Numbered from the stretch's first letter, positions 1-7,741 are shown. The stretch is DNA of 15,619 nucleotides from Spirochaeta sp. (GCA_020054965.1 JAIMZO010000013.1:1-15619), one strand, 5' to 3'. Numbers and translations are program-made. The notes: generated from the letters alone by a model not told the origin.

Positions 1-111
1 GATGATGTCATTGCCAAGGCATTGGAGCGCTTGCCGGAGAGAAGACGAGATGTTATTCTGCTTTCCTACTTCCTTGAGTTCTCCGACCGAGAAATCGGGT
101 ATAAGCCTTAG
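1..111 (+). CDS. C-terminal fragment of a sigma-70-like region 4 protein, truncated; mobile-element remnant
   Basis: This frame is open from the window edge and stops with TAG at 109-111, giving 36 visible residues. The stretch LERLPERRRDVILLSYF followed by FSDREIG is the start of sigma-70 region 4. It resembles the small sigma-like regulators carried on conjugative transposons and other integrative elements of Firmicutes. In those proteins the EIG motif is followed by the rest of the helix-turn-helix and an arginine-rich tail. Here only YKP and a stop follow, so the DNA-recognition helix is missing and the protein is probably non-functional. The stop lies inside the 3' end of the opposing exonuclease gene, so foreign and chromosomal sequence appear to join near position 100. 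The 5' part lies outside the window. Family assignment is fairly confident; the mobile-element origin is inferred, and an assembly join is possible. Confidence 0.6.
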   Translation, partial: DDVIAKALERLPERRRDVILLSYFLEFSDREIGYKP

Positions 112-995
112 GCTCGCCCAAGCTCAATAAGCGCTTTCTGTTTAGCTTTTTTCAGTGTCTCTACCAACTCATTGAGCTTCCCGGGTGAACATTTTCCACA
201 GTAGATATGAAAGTCGATGTCAGAGGCTGGGACGTTCTTTGCCATCTGGAGCAAGAGAGGTTTTTCCAGGATTCTTACTGCCGGGACATTATATTTTTTT
301 GCAAGACCATCGCGAGCAAGGAAGAAGTGCTTAAGAAAAACCTTCTCATCTTTTGACAGGTACTTCCAGGAAGAGAACTTGGTCCAGCCTGGTTTGTCAG
401 GACCTTTGCTCTTTCCCACCACCTGCATTTGCTCGGCTACTTTTGCCTCTAAACCCTTCTCCGCAACCGATGCAATGAGAAACTCTTTCAATGCAAATAG
501 ATGTTCTACATCACTCAATGCATACTGGATCTGTTCTGGCCTCAAAGGACGTTTGAGCCAATTGGTCATCTGGTTCTTTTTCTTGTTTGACATCGGCTGT
601 TTAGGAATTTCTGGAAGATACCGTTCTACCAATCCACTGAGATTTCCCATATAGCCCAGGACCATGGCAGGAACCCTGATATCATACACATTTTCCATAA
701 TAATTCCATACTGCTTTCTTACCAGAGCGGAATCACTGGCACAGTCGAACATCACTTTCTCCAGTGAGGTATCTTCCAAAAACTCCTGCAAGGATTCCTT
801 GGAAATAGTGAAAGGGTCTACCATGTAATATGAATTTCCATCAAAAAGTTGGATGAGACAAAGATGCTCCCCATAGATATGGAGATTAAACTCCCCTTCA
901 AAATCCATGGCAACCGATACAATGCCACGTTCTCTCCATGAGGTACGTAGCTCCGCTAAGGCAGAATCAGAATCAACGATGGTATAATTAAGCAT
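108..995 (-). CDS. RNase D-like 3'-5' exonuclease (DEDDy family)
   Basis: A 295-residue protein of the DnaQ-like DEDDy exonuclease superfamily, closest in layout to RNase D, which trims the 3' ends of tRNA precursors and other small RNAs in the cytoplasm. Exo I is DFEGE with acidic residues D31 and E33, followed by CLIQLFDG as in RNase D. Exo II is the segment around D88. Exo III is YALSD, with Y158 and D162. The preceding LKRPLRPEQ stretch is also typical of RNase D. At about 295 residues it is shorter than E. coli RNase D, and I do not see a clear pair of HRDC domains in the C-terminal 120 residues. ATG at 993-995 is preferred; a TTG at 1011-1013 would add six residues. Neither start has a good Shine-Dalgarno, so the start is uncertain. 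The gene is single, and its end overlaps the stop of the sigma fragment. Confidence 0.85.
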   Translation of the reverse strand: MLNYTIVDSDSALAELRTSWRERGIVSVAMDFEGEFNLHIYGEHLCLIQLFDGNSYYMVDPFTISKESLQEFLEDTSLEKVMFDCASDSALVRKQYGIIMENVYDIRVPAMVLGYMGNLSGLVERYLPEIPKQPMSNKKKNQMTNWLKRPLRPEQIQYALSDVEHLFALKEFLIASVAEKGLEAKVAEQMQVVGKSKGPDKPGWTKFSSWKYLSKDEKVFLKHFFLARDGLAKKYNVPAVRILEKPLLLQMAKNVPASDIDFHIYCGKCSPGKLNELVETLKKAKQKALIELGRA

Positions 996-1309
996 AGGGT
1001 GAAAGCATACCAAATACTGAGAGAATAGAGAACCTATTCATACCACTTGCAGCGAAAATGTTTGACAGATGTATAATTACTTTCCTTGTTACTCGTAAAA
1101 GTATATTTATATCTAATTTGTAATATAAATTGTATATATTTTTCTTGATTATGCAATTTAATATTCTTTTTGTAATTTTATTTTGAACTAATAACGTTAT
1201 GAAATTGATTTTTTTGAAATTCTTTCGCTATTTTTGAGAAACCCCTTAACACGATAAAATAATATCGATATCTTATAGACAAACAGATTCACCTAAGGAG
1301 TCATCAATT
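996..1309. other. AT-rich divergent intergenic region
   Basis: About 314 bases separate the divergent exonuclease and alcohol dehydrogenase genes. The part from about 1075 to 1275 is very AT-rich. No open frame with a ribosome binding site and no RNA gene was found. It should hold the promoters of both flanking genes. Two perfect 10-bp palindromes are present, ATAACGTTAT at 1191-1200 and ATATCGATAT at 1262-1271. Confidence 0.6.
1234..1260 (+). promoter_or_regulatory. candidate promoter of the alcohol dehydrogenase gene
   Basis: The best -10 candidate is TAAAAT at 1255-1260. Upstream lies TTGAGA at 1234-1239 (15-bp spacer) or, with a 17-bp spacer, the poorer TTTTGA at 1232-1237. Transcription would start about 40 bases before the ATG. 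The region is AT-rich enough for chance matches, so support is modest. Confidence 0.3.
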
Positions 1310-2464
1310 ATGAGCGTTATGAGTTTTTCCATTCCCAGAACCATCTACTATGGAGAAGGTTCCCTTGATAAACTTGCCCAGCTTCAGGGCAAGAAAGCAG
1401 CTATCGTGACAGGCGGCAGTTCAATGAAGCGTTTCGGCTTCCTGGACCAGGCTGAATCCCTCCTGAAGAAAGCAGGCATCGATTCCATCCTGATCGACGG
1501 TGTTGAACCGAACCCATCCGTGGAAACAGTACAAAAGGGCGCCAAGGCAATGCTTGACTTCTCCCCTGATTGGATTGTCGCGATCGGAGGCGGATCAGCA
1601 CTTGATGCGGCAAAAGTCATGTGGTGCTTCTATGAACATCCTGAGCTTGCCTTCGAGGATATCATCCAGCCGGGAAGCATGCCCTCCCTTCGAAACAAGG
1701 CAAAATTCATTGCAATCCCCTCAACCAGTGGAACAGCAAGTGAGATCACTGCGTTCTCGGTTATCACCGATACAAAGAAGCACATCAAGTATCCGATCGT
1801 TGCTGCCGACATGGTCCCAGATATTGCCATCCTCGACCCATCACTGCCCATGACCATGCCGAAGCACATCACAGCCAATACCGGCATGGATGTAATGTGC
1901 CATGCAGCAGAGGCTGTAGTCTCTACCGCAGCAACCGCATTTACCGATCCTTATGCCATCCAGGCTATCAAGATGGTCCTTGAACATCTTCCAGTCGCTT
2001 ACCACGAACCGAAGAACCTGAAAGCCAGAGAGGCAATGCACGAGGCATCAGCCTTGGCAGGCATGGCCTTCACCAATGCATCCCTTGGCTTGGTTCACTC
2101 CATGGCTCACAAGATTGGTGGGGAATTTGGGGTAACCCACGGATTGGCAAATGCCATTCTTCTCCCCTATGTAATTGCCTACAACAGGAAGTTCACTGAC
2201 AAGTACGCATATGCTGAGAAGATACTCGGTGTTGCTGACCTTGCACAGGCAATCAAGGAGATGAACCAAAAGATGGATATCCCTTCCTGCTTCAGGGATT
2301 GCAGTGAGGTTGACTTCAACGAGGAGAAGTTCAAGGAAGTCTTGCAGAGAATGAGCCAAAATGCGTTTGCAGATCCCTGCACCTTGACCAATCCAGGCAC
2401 TCCTACTGCAGCTGATGTACAGATGCTGTATGAAGCGGCCTATTATGGAACAGAAGTCAAATAG
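1310..2464 (+). CDS. Iron-containing alcohol dehydrogenase
   Basis: A 384-residue member of the group III, iron-dependent alcohol dehydrogenase family, at normal length for single-domain members. It interconverts an alcohol and an aldehyde or ketone using NAD(P)(H). The cofactor-binding GGGSALDAAK lies at 93-102. The four expected metal ligands are all present: D194 and H198 in the GMDVMCHAAEA segment, H263 in GLVHSMAH, and H277 in GVTHGLAN. The family uses Fe2+ or sometimes Zn2+ at this site. The start is supported by AAGGAG at 1295-1300, nine bases before the ATG. It is monocistronic: divergent from the exonuclease, and closed by a hairpin 25 bases after its stop. A role in fermentative redox balance is likely, but the substrate (ethanol, butanol, propanediol, lactaldehyde) cannot be read from the sequence. 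Confidence 0.92.
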   Translation: MSVMSFSIPRTIYYGEGSLDKLAQLQGKKAAIVTGGSSMKRFGFLDQAESLLKKAGIDSILIDGVEPNPSVETVQKGAKAMLDFSPDWIVAIGGGSALDAAKVMWCFYEHPELAFEDIIQPGSMPSLRNKAKFIAIPSTSGTASEITAFSVITDTKKHIKYPIVAADMVPDIAILDPSLPMTMPKHITANTGMDVMCHAAEAVVSTAATAFTDPYAIQAIKMVLEHLPVAYHEPKNLKAREAMHEASALAGMAFTNASLGLVHSMAHKIGGEFGVTHGLANAILLPYVIAYNRKFTDKYAYAEKILGVADLAQAIKEMNQKMDIPSCFRDCSEVDFNEEKFKEVLQRMSQNAFADPCTLTNPGTPTAADVQMLYEAAYYGTEVK

Positions 2465-2488
2465 GACGTTCTTTGTAGGACATACACT

Positions 2489-2517
2489 GAGAGCCACCGC
2501 AAGGTGGCTCTCTCCTT
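2489..2517. terminator. Hairpin terminator between convergent genes
   Basis: A perfect 10-bp stem, GAGAGCCACC and GGTGGCTCTC, is closed by a GCAA tetraloop. It lies 24 bases after the alcohol dehydrogenase stop and 8 bases after the end of the opposing permease gene. The tail on the plus strand is only moderately T-rich (TCCTT) and the minus side has no T-run. Its position between convergent genes suggests it serves both. Confidence 0.7.
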
Positions 2518-2524
2518 ACGCTGC

Positions 2525-3808
2525 TTATGCAATTTCCTTTGGGAGGAAGATGTTGAGCAGGATGCCGATCAGGGTGGCAAGTGCAACTCCAGCCAGGGTG
2601 AACTCCAGGTTCTCTCCCATGGCAAAGGAAAGCATACCGCCACCGATTCCGATTACCAGTATCACACTGCTGATCGTCAGATTGCGCTTGTCTTCATAGT
2701 TGACACCAGCATCGACCAGGGTACGCAAACCGCTTGAGGCGATGGTACCGAAGAGCAACATGGAGATACCACCAAGTACTGGGTTGGGGATCGTCTGGAT
2801 CAATGCGCCAAACTTCGGGAAGAACGAAAGGAAAATTGCCACAACAGCTGCACCACCGGTTACATACACACTGTACACACGAGTGAGCGCAAGCACCCCG
2901 ATATTCTCACCATAGGTTGTGTTGGGCGGCCCTCCCCACAAGGATGCCCAAAGTGTTGCTATTCCATCACCGGCGATGGTCCTGTGCAAACCTGGATCCT
3001 TGTAGAAATCCTTTCCTACCACCTTGCTGATCGTAAGTGTATCGCCAAGGTGTTCACAGATGGTTGCAAGGGAGACCATGATAAAGGTGATCGCTGCAAC
3101 AATATTGAACTTTGGCAAGGTGAAGGTGGGAAGACCGAACCAGGCAGCTTCCTTGATTGCTGCAAAATCGATCAAGGCATACTGGGGAAAAATCAGGCCG
3201 ATGGCCAGGGCAAAGAAGTAACCACCAAACAACCCGATCAGAATAGGAATGATACTGAAGAACCCCTTGCCAAATATATTCGCAACAATGGTCAAGGAGA
3301 GGGTAACGGTCGCGATCAACAAGAAATAGAGACTGTATTCACCACTTCCGTCATACATTGCCATGCCCATGGCAGTAGGTGCCAAGTTCAAACCAATGAC
3401 CACGATGACTGATCCGATGACTACAGGAGGGAGAGCCTTGTTCAGCCAGTTGTGTCCACTTCTCTTGATGATGAAAGCCACCAGCATATAAAAGAGGCCG
3501 GAGACCACTGCTCCACCCATTGCATAGGGAACCCCATAGGCACTGCTGATTGCAACCAGGGCCGGGATGAATGCAAACGAGGAACCAAGGAACGCTGGGA
3601 CCTTTGCCCCGGTGATCAGGATGTAGATCAGTGTACCGGTACCTGCGGTAAAGAGGGCAGTACTCGGACTGAGACCGGTAAGGATCGGGACGAGAATGGT
3701 CGCACCGAACATTGCGAAGACATGCTGGACACTCAGGGGAATCCATTGTCCCATCGGTGGTTTGTCGGCCGGACCATACTTCATGGCGTTGGATGGTTGA
3801 TTTGCCAT
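2525..3808 (-). CDS. Uracil/xanthine permease (NCS2 family, UraA-like)
   Basis: A 427-residue polytopic membrane protein of the nucleobase:cation symporter-2 family, which brings uracil or xanthine into the cell with protons or sodium. Many hydrophobic segments run from about residue 22 to 422, matching the usual 14-helix fold. LGSSFAFIPAL at 74-84 matches the half-helix region of TM3. The conserved glutamates expected in TM8 and TM10 are E252 (ATICEHLGD) and E301 (GGPPNTTYGENIG); in UraA these bind the substrate. The start is the ATG at 3806-3808, with AAGGAG at 3816-3821 seven bases upstream. A start 12 codons earlier would put that ribosome site inside the gene. A weak promoter candidate is TTGATT at 3962-3967, 16 bases, then TAATCA at 3940-3945. 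This would leave a leader of about 125 bases in which I see no known riboswitch. Uracil versus xanthine cannot be decided. Confidence 0.9.
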   Translation of the reverse strand: MANQPSNAMKYGPADKPPMGQWIPLSVQHVFAMFGATILVPILTGLSPSTALFTAGTGTLIYILITGAKVPAFLGSSFAFIPALVAISSAYGVPYAMGGAVVSGLFYMLVAFIIKRSGHNWLNKALPPVVIGSVIVVIGLNLAPTAMGMAMYDGSGEYSLYFLLIATVTLSLTIVANIFGKGFFSIIPILIGLFGGYFFALAIGLIFPQYALIDFAAIKEAAWFGLPTFTLPKFNIVAAITFIMVSLATICEHLGDTLTISKVVGKDFYKDPGLHRTIAGDGIATLWASLWGGPPNTTYGENIGVLALTRVYSVYVTGGAAVVAIFLSFFPKFGALIQTIPNPVLGGISMLLFGTIASSGLRTLVDAGVNYEDKRNLTISSVILVIGIGGGMLSFAMGENLEFTLAGVALATLIGILLNIFLPKEIA

Positions 3809-3989
3809 CAGAAAGCTCCTTGGGTCTGCACACAGAAAACGCACTATGGGTGTTGTTTACAGACTGAGGGGATGATGACTTGCAGGAAGTCTCTCCATCC
3901 TATCGAGAAAACGGAAAGTTTGGGAAGTGTAAATCTGTATGATTATGCAAAATATCTTGGAAATCAACACCGAAGTACAACATTATGCC

Positions 3990-4145
3990 TTATCTCCTGA
4001 ACAAAGGAAGCAATGCACCGTATAGGAACAGCAGTGGGGATGCAAGCAATACAGCAATTATCCCTACCACCAAAAGCAAGGGGTTGGAGAGCATCCGGTC
4101 ATACCAAACGGGCAATTCAGCACATGTATTTCTTTCTCGTTTCAT
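3990..4145 (-). CDS. Small single-pass membrane protein, 51 residues, unknown function
   Basis: A short minus-strand frame with ATG at 4143-4145 and TAA at 3990-3992. A good ribosome site, GAGAGG, sits seven bases upstream of the start. The protein begins MKRERNTCAELPVWYDRM, a charged and partly polar N-terminus. From about residue 21 to 48 it is almost purely hydrophobic (LLLVVGIIAVLLASPLLFLY and onward), then it ends in FRR. This is the profile of a one-helix inner-membrane protein, although the hydrophobic run is long for one helix and includes a proline. It lies 59 bases downstream of the WYL regulator and 181 bases upstream of the permease, all on the same strand, with a perfect palindrome just before it. 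I recognise no family. It could assist the permease or act alone; this is not shown. The ribosome site and composition make it more likely real than chance. Confidence 0.55.
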   Translation of the reverse strand: MKRERNTCAELPVWYDRMLSNPLLLVVGIIAVLLASPLLFLYGALLPLFRR

Positions 4146-4185
4146 GGGTCATCCTCTCTTTCTGTGAACAGGATACCCTACACTA

Positions 4186-4204
4186 TGTGACATCTGATGT
4201 CACA
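4186..4204. promoter_or_regulatory. Perfect 19-bp palindrome, possible operator
   Basis: TGTGACATC, one base, then GATGTCACA: nine-base arms with no mismatch. It begins directly after the WYL gene stop codon and ends 40 bases before the small membrane protein start. On the minus strand a GTGACA within it stands 17 bases before TAGGGT, a weak promoter match, so the palindrome could overlap a -35 element. No T-run follows on either side, which argues against a terminator. The likeliest role is a binding site for a dimeric regulator, perhaps the adjacent WYL protein; that link is inference. Confidence 0.5.
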
Positions 4205-5158
4205 CTACAGTTTTTTTGCGGCTTCCCACATCTGTGCAACAGACTGCTTGTAGCGAAGAACAAACTCCTCGGGAGCGATAGGACGTGCATCGGGTCCATA
4301 CGAGAGAAGTGTTGAGAGGATCTCCTGAAGGTTGGACACAGGAAGGATGACCTCTAGGGCTTCCTTGTCCTCCTCTTGTACCATTCGTTGCTTCTGCTCT
4401 GGATGCCAATTCTGGGTGCTCAGTGTATGGATGGCCCATCCATACACGCGGAAGGTGACATAGGTAACCTCATTACCCATAAATATCCCATACCCAGAGT
4501 TAATGAAGTCATCGAGCTCTTCGTCAGAGAACCTACTCTTCATACGGTCTCCCCTTATCTGGGCAAGCTGTTCGATCCTGGAGAGATGAAAAGTCCTGAG
4601 TTGTCTGTGCTGCATATCAAAGGCAAGCAAGTACCACCTTCCACTATAGTTGACCAACCGCAGGGGTTCGATATGCCTATGAGAGTGAACTCCCAGTGCA
4701 TTGCGATAATGCATGCTCATTCGCTCTTCACTCTTCATCGCTGAACAAATCTTGTTGAAAACCTCATAGTCAGGCCAGTCCTGTACTGGGGTAATGAAGA
4801 TGATCTTATCGCTCAGGGAGCGGTAGTGTTTCTCAACTCCGCTATCAATGCCTTCACTGATCATCTCCGTCAGGTCAGACATGATACCTTGGGATTGGGC
4901 CAGACTCTTCACGATGGCGTTGAGCACCAACATACGCTCATTCGAGTTGGAGAAAAGGGTATAAGGAGTCTGGTAATGATACCAGTTCCTGGAACGGTCA
5001 AATGCAATGGGAGCTCCAAGATGCTCACGCAAGTAGGTGATGTCCCTCAATACTTGCCTCCGTGAGATGGAGAACTCTTGTTCAATGAGGGAGGTCTTCA
5101 CGCCTCCATTCTCCTCAATACTCCGGTTGATGAATACGATTCGTTCGAGCTGGCTCAT
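4205..5158 (-). CDS. WYL-domain transcriptional regulator with N-terminal helix-turn-helix
   Basis: A 317-residue protein with the common layout of WYL regulators. Residues 1-55 form a DeoR-like winged helix-turn-helix (SISRRQVLRDITYLREHLG, about 29-48). A linker follows, then the WYL domain around 140-205 with the signature GRWYLLAFD at 173-181, and a C-terminal extension to residue 317. WYL domains are ligand-sensing modules; in characterised members they bind nucleic acids or small effectors and control DNA damage, phage defence or metabolic genes. Here the neighbours are a small membrane protein and a nucleobase permease downstream, so control of that set is possible. The ATG at 5156-5158 has no Shine-Dalgarno, and TATACT lies only six bases upstream of it, so the message may be leaderless. 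The T-tract of the preceding terminator ends 16 bases before the start codon. Target and ligand are unknown. Confidence 0.88.
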   Translation of the reverse strand: MSQLERIVFINRSIEENGGVKTSLIEQEFSISRRQVLRDITYLREHLGAPIAFDRSRNWYHYQTPYTLFSNSNERMLVLNAIVKSLAQSQGIMSDLTEMISEGIDSGVEKHYRSLSDKIIFITPVQDWPDYEVFNKICSAMKSEERMSMHYRNALGVHSHRHIEPLRLVNYSGRWYLLAFDMQHRQLRTFHLSRIEQLAQIRGDRMKSRFSDEELDDFINSGYGIFMGNEVTYVTFRVYGWAIHTLSTQNWHPEQKQRMVQEEDKEALEVILPVSNLQEILSTLLSYGPDARPIAPEEFVLRYKQSVAQMWEAAKKL

Positions 5159-5164
5159 GTGGCC

Positions 5165-5174
5165 AGTATACTAT
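5165..5174 (-). promoter_or_regulatory. candidate -10 region for the WYL regulator
   Basis: On the minus strand this reads ATAGTATACT, containing TATACT six bases before the ATG. No good -35 is visible, because that position falls in the terminator stem of the upstream gene. If used, transcription would begin at about the A of the start codon. The same ten bases occur upstream of the cyclic-nucleotide-binding gene at 7760-7769. Confidence 0.35.
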
Positions 5175-5201
5175 AAAAAGGCTCTTCCCGGGGGAAGAGC
5201 C
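5175..5201 (-). terminator. Intrinsic terminator of the PEP carboxykinase gene
   Basis: Read on the minus strand, a perfect inverted repeat (GGCTCTTCCC, two bases, GGGAAGAGCC) is followed by TTTTT and then ATAG. It lies 28 bases after the carboxykinase stop codon. Stem, GC content and T-run are all as expected for a factor-independent terminator. Confidence 0.88.
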
Positions 5202-5228
5202 AATTTGAAACAATGCTATATCTTCTGC

Positions 5229-7058
5229 TTACTGGGCAGCTTTCAATTTTGCCTCGAGTTGGTCGAGGAAAGAGGAAAGTTCCTTTGGCAGATGATCACC
5301 AAACTTCGGGTAGTGATTGGTACGGACGTCTTCGACTTCCCTGAGCCAACCATCTACATCGACAGAGAGAAGCTCTCTCATATCTTCTTCGCTTACGCCT
5401 TCAGGAAGGTCGATTGCATCAGCTGTAGGCATGATACCGATCGGGGTATCAACTGACTTCGCAGTACCGTCACAGGCTTCGAAGACCCACTTCAGGACGC
5501 GGCTGTTTTCACCAAAACCGGGCCAGAGCCACTTGCCGTCTTCGGTCTTTCGGAACCAGTTGACGTAGAAGATCTTGGGAAGCTTGCTCTCGTCCGTTGC
5601 AGCCTTACCAACGTTGATCCAGTGCTGGAAGTAATCTCCCATGTTGTATCCACAGAAGGGAAGCATTGCAAACGGATCACGGCGGATGGTACCGACCTTG
5701 AGGTCGAGGGCCGCTGCAGTGATCTCAGACCCAACGATGGAGCCGAGGAATACGCCGTGGTTCCAGTCGTAGCTCTGGTGAACAAGAGGAACGGTATGGG
5801 CTCTTCTTCCACCAAAGAGGATTGCACTGATGGGCACACCCTTCGGGTCTTCCCATTCACTTGCAATACTTGGGCACTGGGCTGCAGGGGCGGTGAAGCG
5901 GGCATTGGGATGTGCAGCAGGCTTCTGCTCCTTGTTTCCCTTGTCCTGGACCCACTCATTACCATGCCAGTCGATCAACTTGCCAGGAGCATCATAGCCT
6001 ATACCTTCCCACCATACATCGTTATCCTCTGTGAGTGCACAGTTGGTGAAGATACTGTTCTTGGATGCACTGACCATTGCGTTATAGTTGGACTCATTGG
6101 AAGTTCCTGGAGCAACACCGAAGAATCCAGCTTCTGGATTGATCGCATACAGCTGTCCATCGGAACCATACTTCATCCAAGCGATGTCATCACCAACGGT
6201 CTCTACCTTCCAACCTGGGATGGTCGGAACAAGCATTGCGAGGTTGGTCTTTCCACATGCGGAGGGGAATGCACCAGCGACAAACTTGCTCTTGCCTTCA
6301 GGGCTGGTTATCTTGAGGATGAGCATATGCTCTGCAAGCCAACCTTCGTCATGAGCCAAGACTGAGGCAATGCGCAGTGCAAGACACTTCTTGCCAAGCA
6401 GTGCGTTCCCGCCATAACCTGAGCCGTAGGACCAGATCTCGCGGGTTTCTGGGAAGTGGGAGATGTACTTCTGCTCAATGGGAGCACATGGCCACTGGCC
6501 ATTGTCACTCTCACCTTCTGCAAGCGGCTTGCCTACAGAGTGGTAGCAAGGTACATACTCACCATCGGTTCCGAGCACCTCAAGGACCTTCTCACCGACA
6601 CGGGTCATGATCATCATATTGATGACAACATAGGCACTGTCAGTAAGCTCAACACCAATCTTTGCAATCGGGGAGCCAACAGGACCCATGGAGAAAGGAA
6701 TAACATAAAGGGTGCGTCCCTTCATGCAACCGCGGTAAAGACCGGTCATGGTCTCTTTCAAGGCAACTGGGTCAATCCAGTTGTTGGTCGGCCCTGCTGC
6801 TTCCTTGTTCTGTGCTGCGATGTAGGTTCTGTTCTCAACGCGAGCAACATCAGAAGGGTCTGAGTTGTAAGCAATACTACCAGGCTTCTTCTCAGGATTC
6901 AAGGGTACGCAATAGCCACCAGCAATCTGCTGTGCAACCAATTCGTCGTACTGGGCGGCACTACCATCGGCAATGACGATTTCTTCAGGGGTCGTGAGTT
7001 CTGCAAAATCCAGAATCCACTGCTTGAGCCCAGAATGCGTAAGATCTGCGACGTTCAT
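5229..7058 (-). CDS. pckG: Phosphoenolpyruvate carboxykinase (GTP)
   Basis: A 609-residue protein at the standard length of GTP-dependent PEP carboxykinase. It interconverts oxaloacetate plus GTP and PEP plus CO2 plus GDP in the cytoplasm, for gluconeogenesis or, in fermenters, for CO2 fixation toward oxaloacetate. The GTP-type kinase-1 loop FPSACGKTN is at 264-272 with K270, and kinase-2 is VGDDIAW at 288-294. [11 protein letters not shown] (75-85) carries the R-loop arginine, [11 protein letters not shown] is at 415-425, and the guanine-pocket segment [11 protein letters not shown] is at 512-522. These are absent from the shorter ATP-type enzymes. The ATG at 7056-7058 has AAGGAG six bases upstream. 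A terminator follows. The cyclic-nucleotide-binding gene ends 128 bases upstream on the same strand, with no clear terminator between, so read-through is possible. Family call is very firm; direction of flux in the cell is not known. Confidence 0.97.
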   Translation of the reverse strand: MNVADLTHSGLKQWILDFAELTTPEEIVIADGSAAQYDELVAQQIAGGYCVPLNPEKKPGSIAYNSDPSDVARVENRTYIAAQNKEAAGPTNNWIDPVALKETMTGLYRGCMKGRTLYVIPFSMGPVGSPIAKIGVELTDSAYVVINMMIMTRVGEKVLEVLGTDGEYVPCYHSVGKPLAEGESDNGQWPCAPIEQKYISHFPETREIWSYGSGYGGNALLGKKCLALRIASVLAHDEGWLAEHMLILKITSPEGKSKFVAGAFPSACGKTNLAMLVPTIPGWKVETVGDDIAWMKYGSDGQLYAINPEAGFFGVAPGTSNESNYNAMVSASKNSIFTNCALTEDNDVWWEGIGYDAPGKLIDWHGNEWVQDKGNKEQKPAAHPNARFTAPAAQCPSIASEWEDPKGVPISAILFGGRRAHTVPLVHQSYDWNHGVFLGSIVGSEITAAALDLKVGTIRRDPFAMLPFCGYNMGDYFQHWINVGKAATDESKLPKIFYVNWFRKTEDGKWLWPGFGENSRVLKWVFEACDGTAKSVDTPIGIMPTADAIDLPEGVSEEDMRELLSVDVDGWLREVEDVRTNHYPKFGDHLPKELSSFLDQLEAKLKAAQ

Positions 7059-7120
7059 GGACTACTCCTTCATAATAGGGATGCACAATTCACTACAATT
7101 AGAGGAAATGTGTTTTTCCT

Positions 7121-7148
7121 ATCTTACTGATTTTTCAATCTTTAGCAA
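7121..7148 (-). promoter_or_regulatory. candidate promoter of pckG
   Basis: On the minus strand TTGCTA (7143-7148) is separated by 16 bases from TAAGAT (7121-7126). This gives a leader of about 55 bases before pckG. The match is fair, in an AT-rich gap; a second option, TTGTAG with TATTAT closer to the gene, would leave almost no leader. Confidence 0.3.
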
Positions 7149-7186
7149 TATAATGGGCTATAATTTTTGTAATATTTCTTGTTTTT

Positions 7187-7735
7187 TTAAAACAGAGTCC
7201 CATGGAACCGCGAATTGAAGCTCAGATAGAGTTCAGGGGGAACATCCTCGGGAATATCAAGCAGGTAATCCGAGATTTTTCGGATCCGTTCCTTCAAGCT
7301 GTCCTTCTTGTTCGCTTGAGCTTCCTTCAATGCTTCCAGACTTTCCAGGATGATCTGCTGGCTGTTTCTCACTTCCTGGATTGCCATCTTGAACCGCTGG
7401 CTCAGGTCAAGAATGATCTGCTTTGTGGCTTCAGGGTGTGATGCAATAAATGCAGGGAAACTCTCCTGGGAAATCTCAACCAGCTGGCAATCGCTGAGGG
7501 CTACAGCTGTGGCATTGCGTGGTTCCTGTTCGAACAACCCCATCTCTCCCAAACTGGAATTGGGCTTGGATATCTCGAAGAGCTGGAATTGCTGGGGTGT
7601 ATGGTAGTTCAGGTACAACCCGACAGTACCACTTTTCAGAAGAAACATGGTGGAACAAGGCGAACCCTGTTCATAGATGATGGTTCCCTTCTGAACTTCG
7701 AATACCGGGTGTTTGTCATCGTGTGTATCACTCAT
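7187..7735 (-). CDS. Cyclic-nucleotide-binding domain protein without a DNA-binding domain
   Basis: A 182-residue protein. Residues about 10-110 form a CAP-type cyclic-nucleotide-binding beta-roll: KGTIIYEQGS near the start and the phosphate-binding cassette GEMGLFEQEPRNATAVAL with its conserved Glu and Arg. After it come a long helical stretch with many Gln, Glu and Lys (about 110-155, possibly coiled coil) and a short tail. CRP/FNR proteins have a C-terminal helix-turn-helix here; none is visible. It is therefore probably a stand-alone nucleotide sensor that acts through another protein. The start is the ATG at 7733-7735, because the only good ribosome site, AGGAGG at 7742-7747, lies six bases before it; the ATG five codons earlier contains that site. 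Such small CNB proteins are frequent in spirochaetes. Whether it binds cAMP is not shown. It precedes pckG on the same strand. Confidence 0.82.
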   Translation of the reverse strand: MSDTHDDKHPVFEVQKGTIIYEQGSPCSTMFLLKSGTVGLYLNYHTPQQFQLFEISKPNSSLGEMGLFEQEPRNATAVALSDCQLVEISQESFPAFIASHPEATKQIILDLSQRFKMAIQEVRNSQQIILESLEALKEAQANKKDSLKERIRKISDYLLDIPEDVPPELYLSFNSRFHGTLF

Positions 7736-7741
7736 GGGCGA

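Noticed and set aside
1062..1077. Consensus TTGACA and TATAAT close together on the plus strand
   Set aside because: Only four bases separate them, so they cannot form one sigma-70 promoter.
3809..3989. Possible purine riboswitch or other leader element before the permease
   Set aside because: I looked for the conserved purine-aptamer blocks and for a terminator/antiterminator pair and found neither; only a small GACTT/AAGTC hairpin is present.
3985..4167. 60-codon plus-strand open frame opposite the small membrane protein
   Set aside because: No ribosome site before its ATG and a low-complexity polar product, whereas the minus strand has a good ribosome site and a membrane-like product.
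4186..4204. CRP-type site suggested by TGTGA...TCACA
   Set aside because: The half-sites are nine bases apart rather than the six of CRP sites; better described as a palindrome of unknown partner.
5622..6365. 247-codon plus-strand open frame opposite pckG
   Set aside because: It lies wholly antisense to a certain PEP carboxykinase gene, resembles no family and is rich in unusual residue combinations; long antisense frames are common in such genes.
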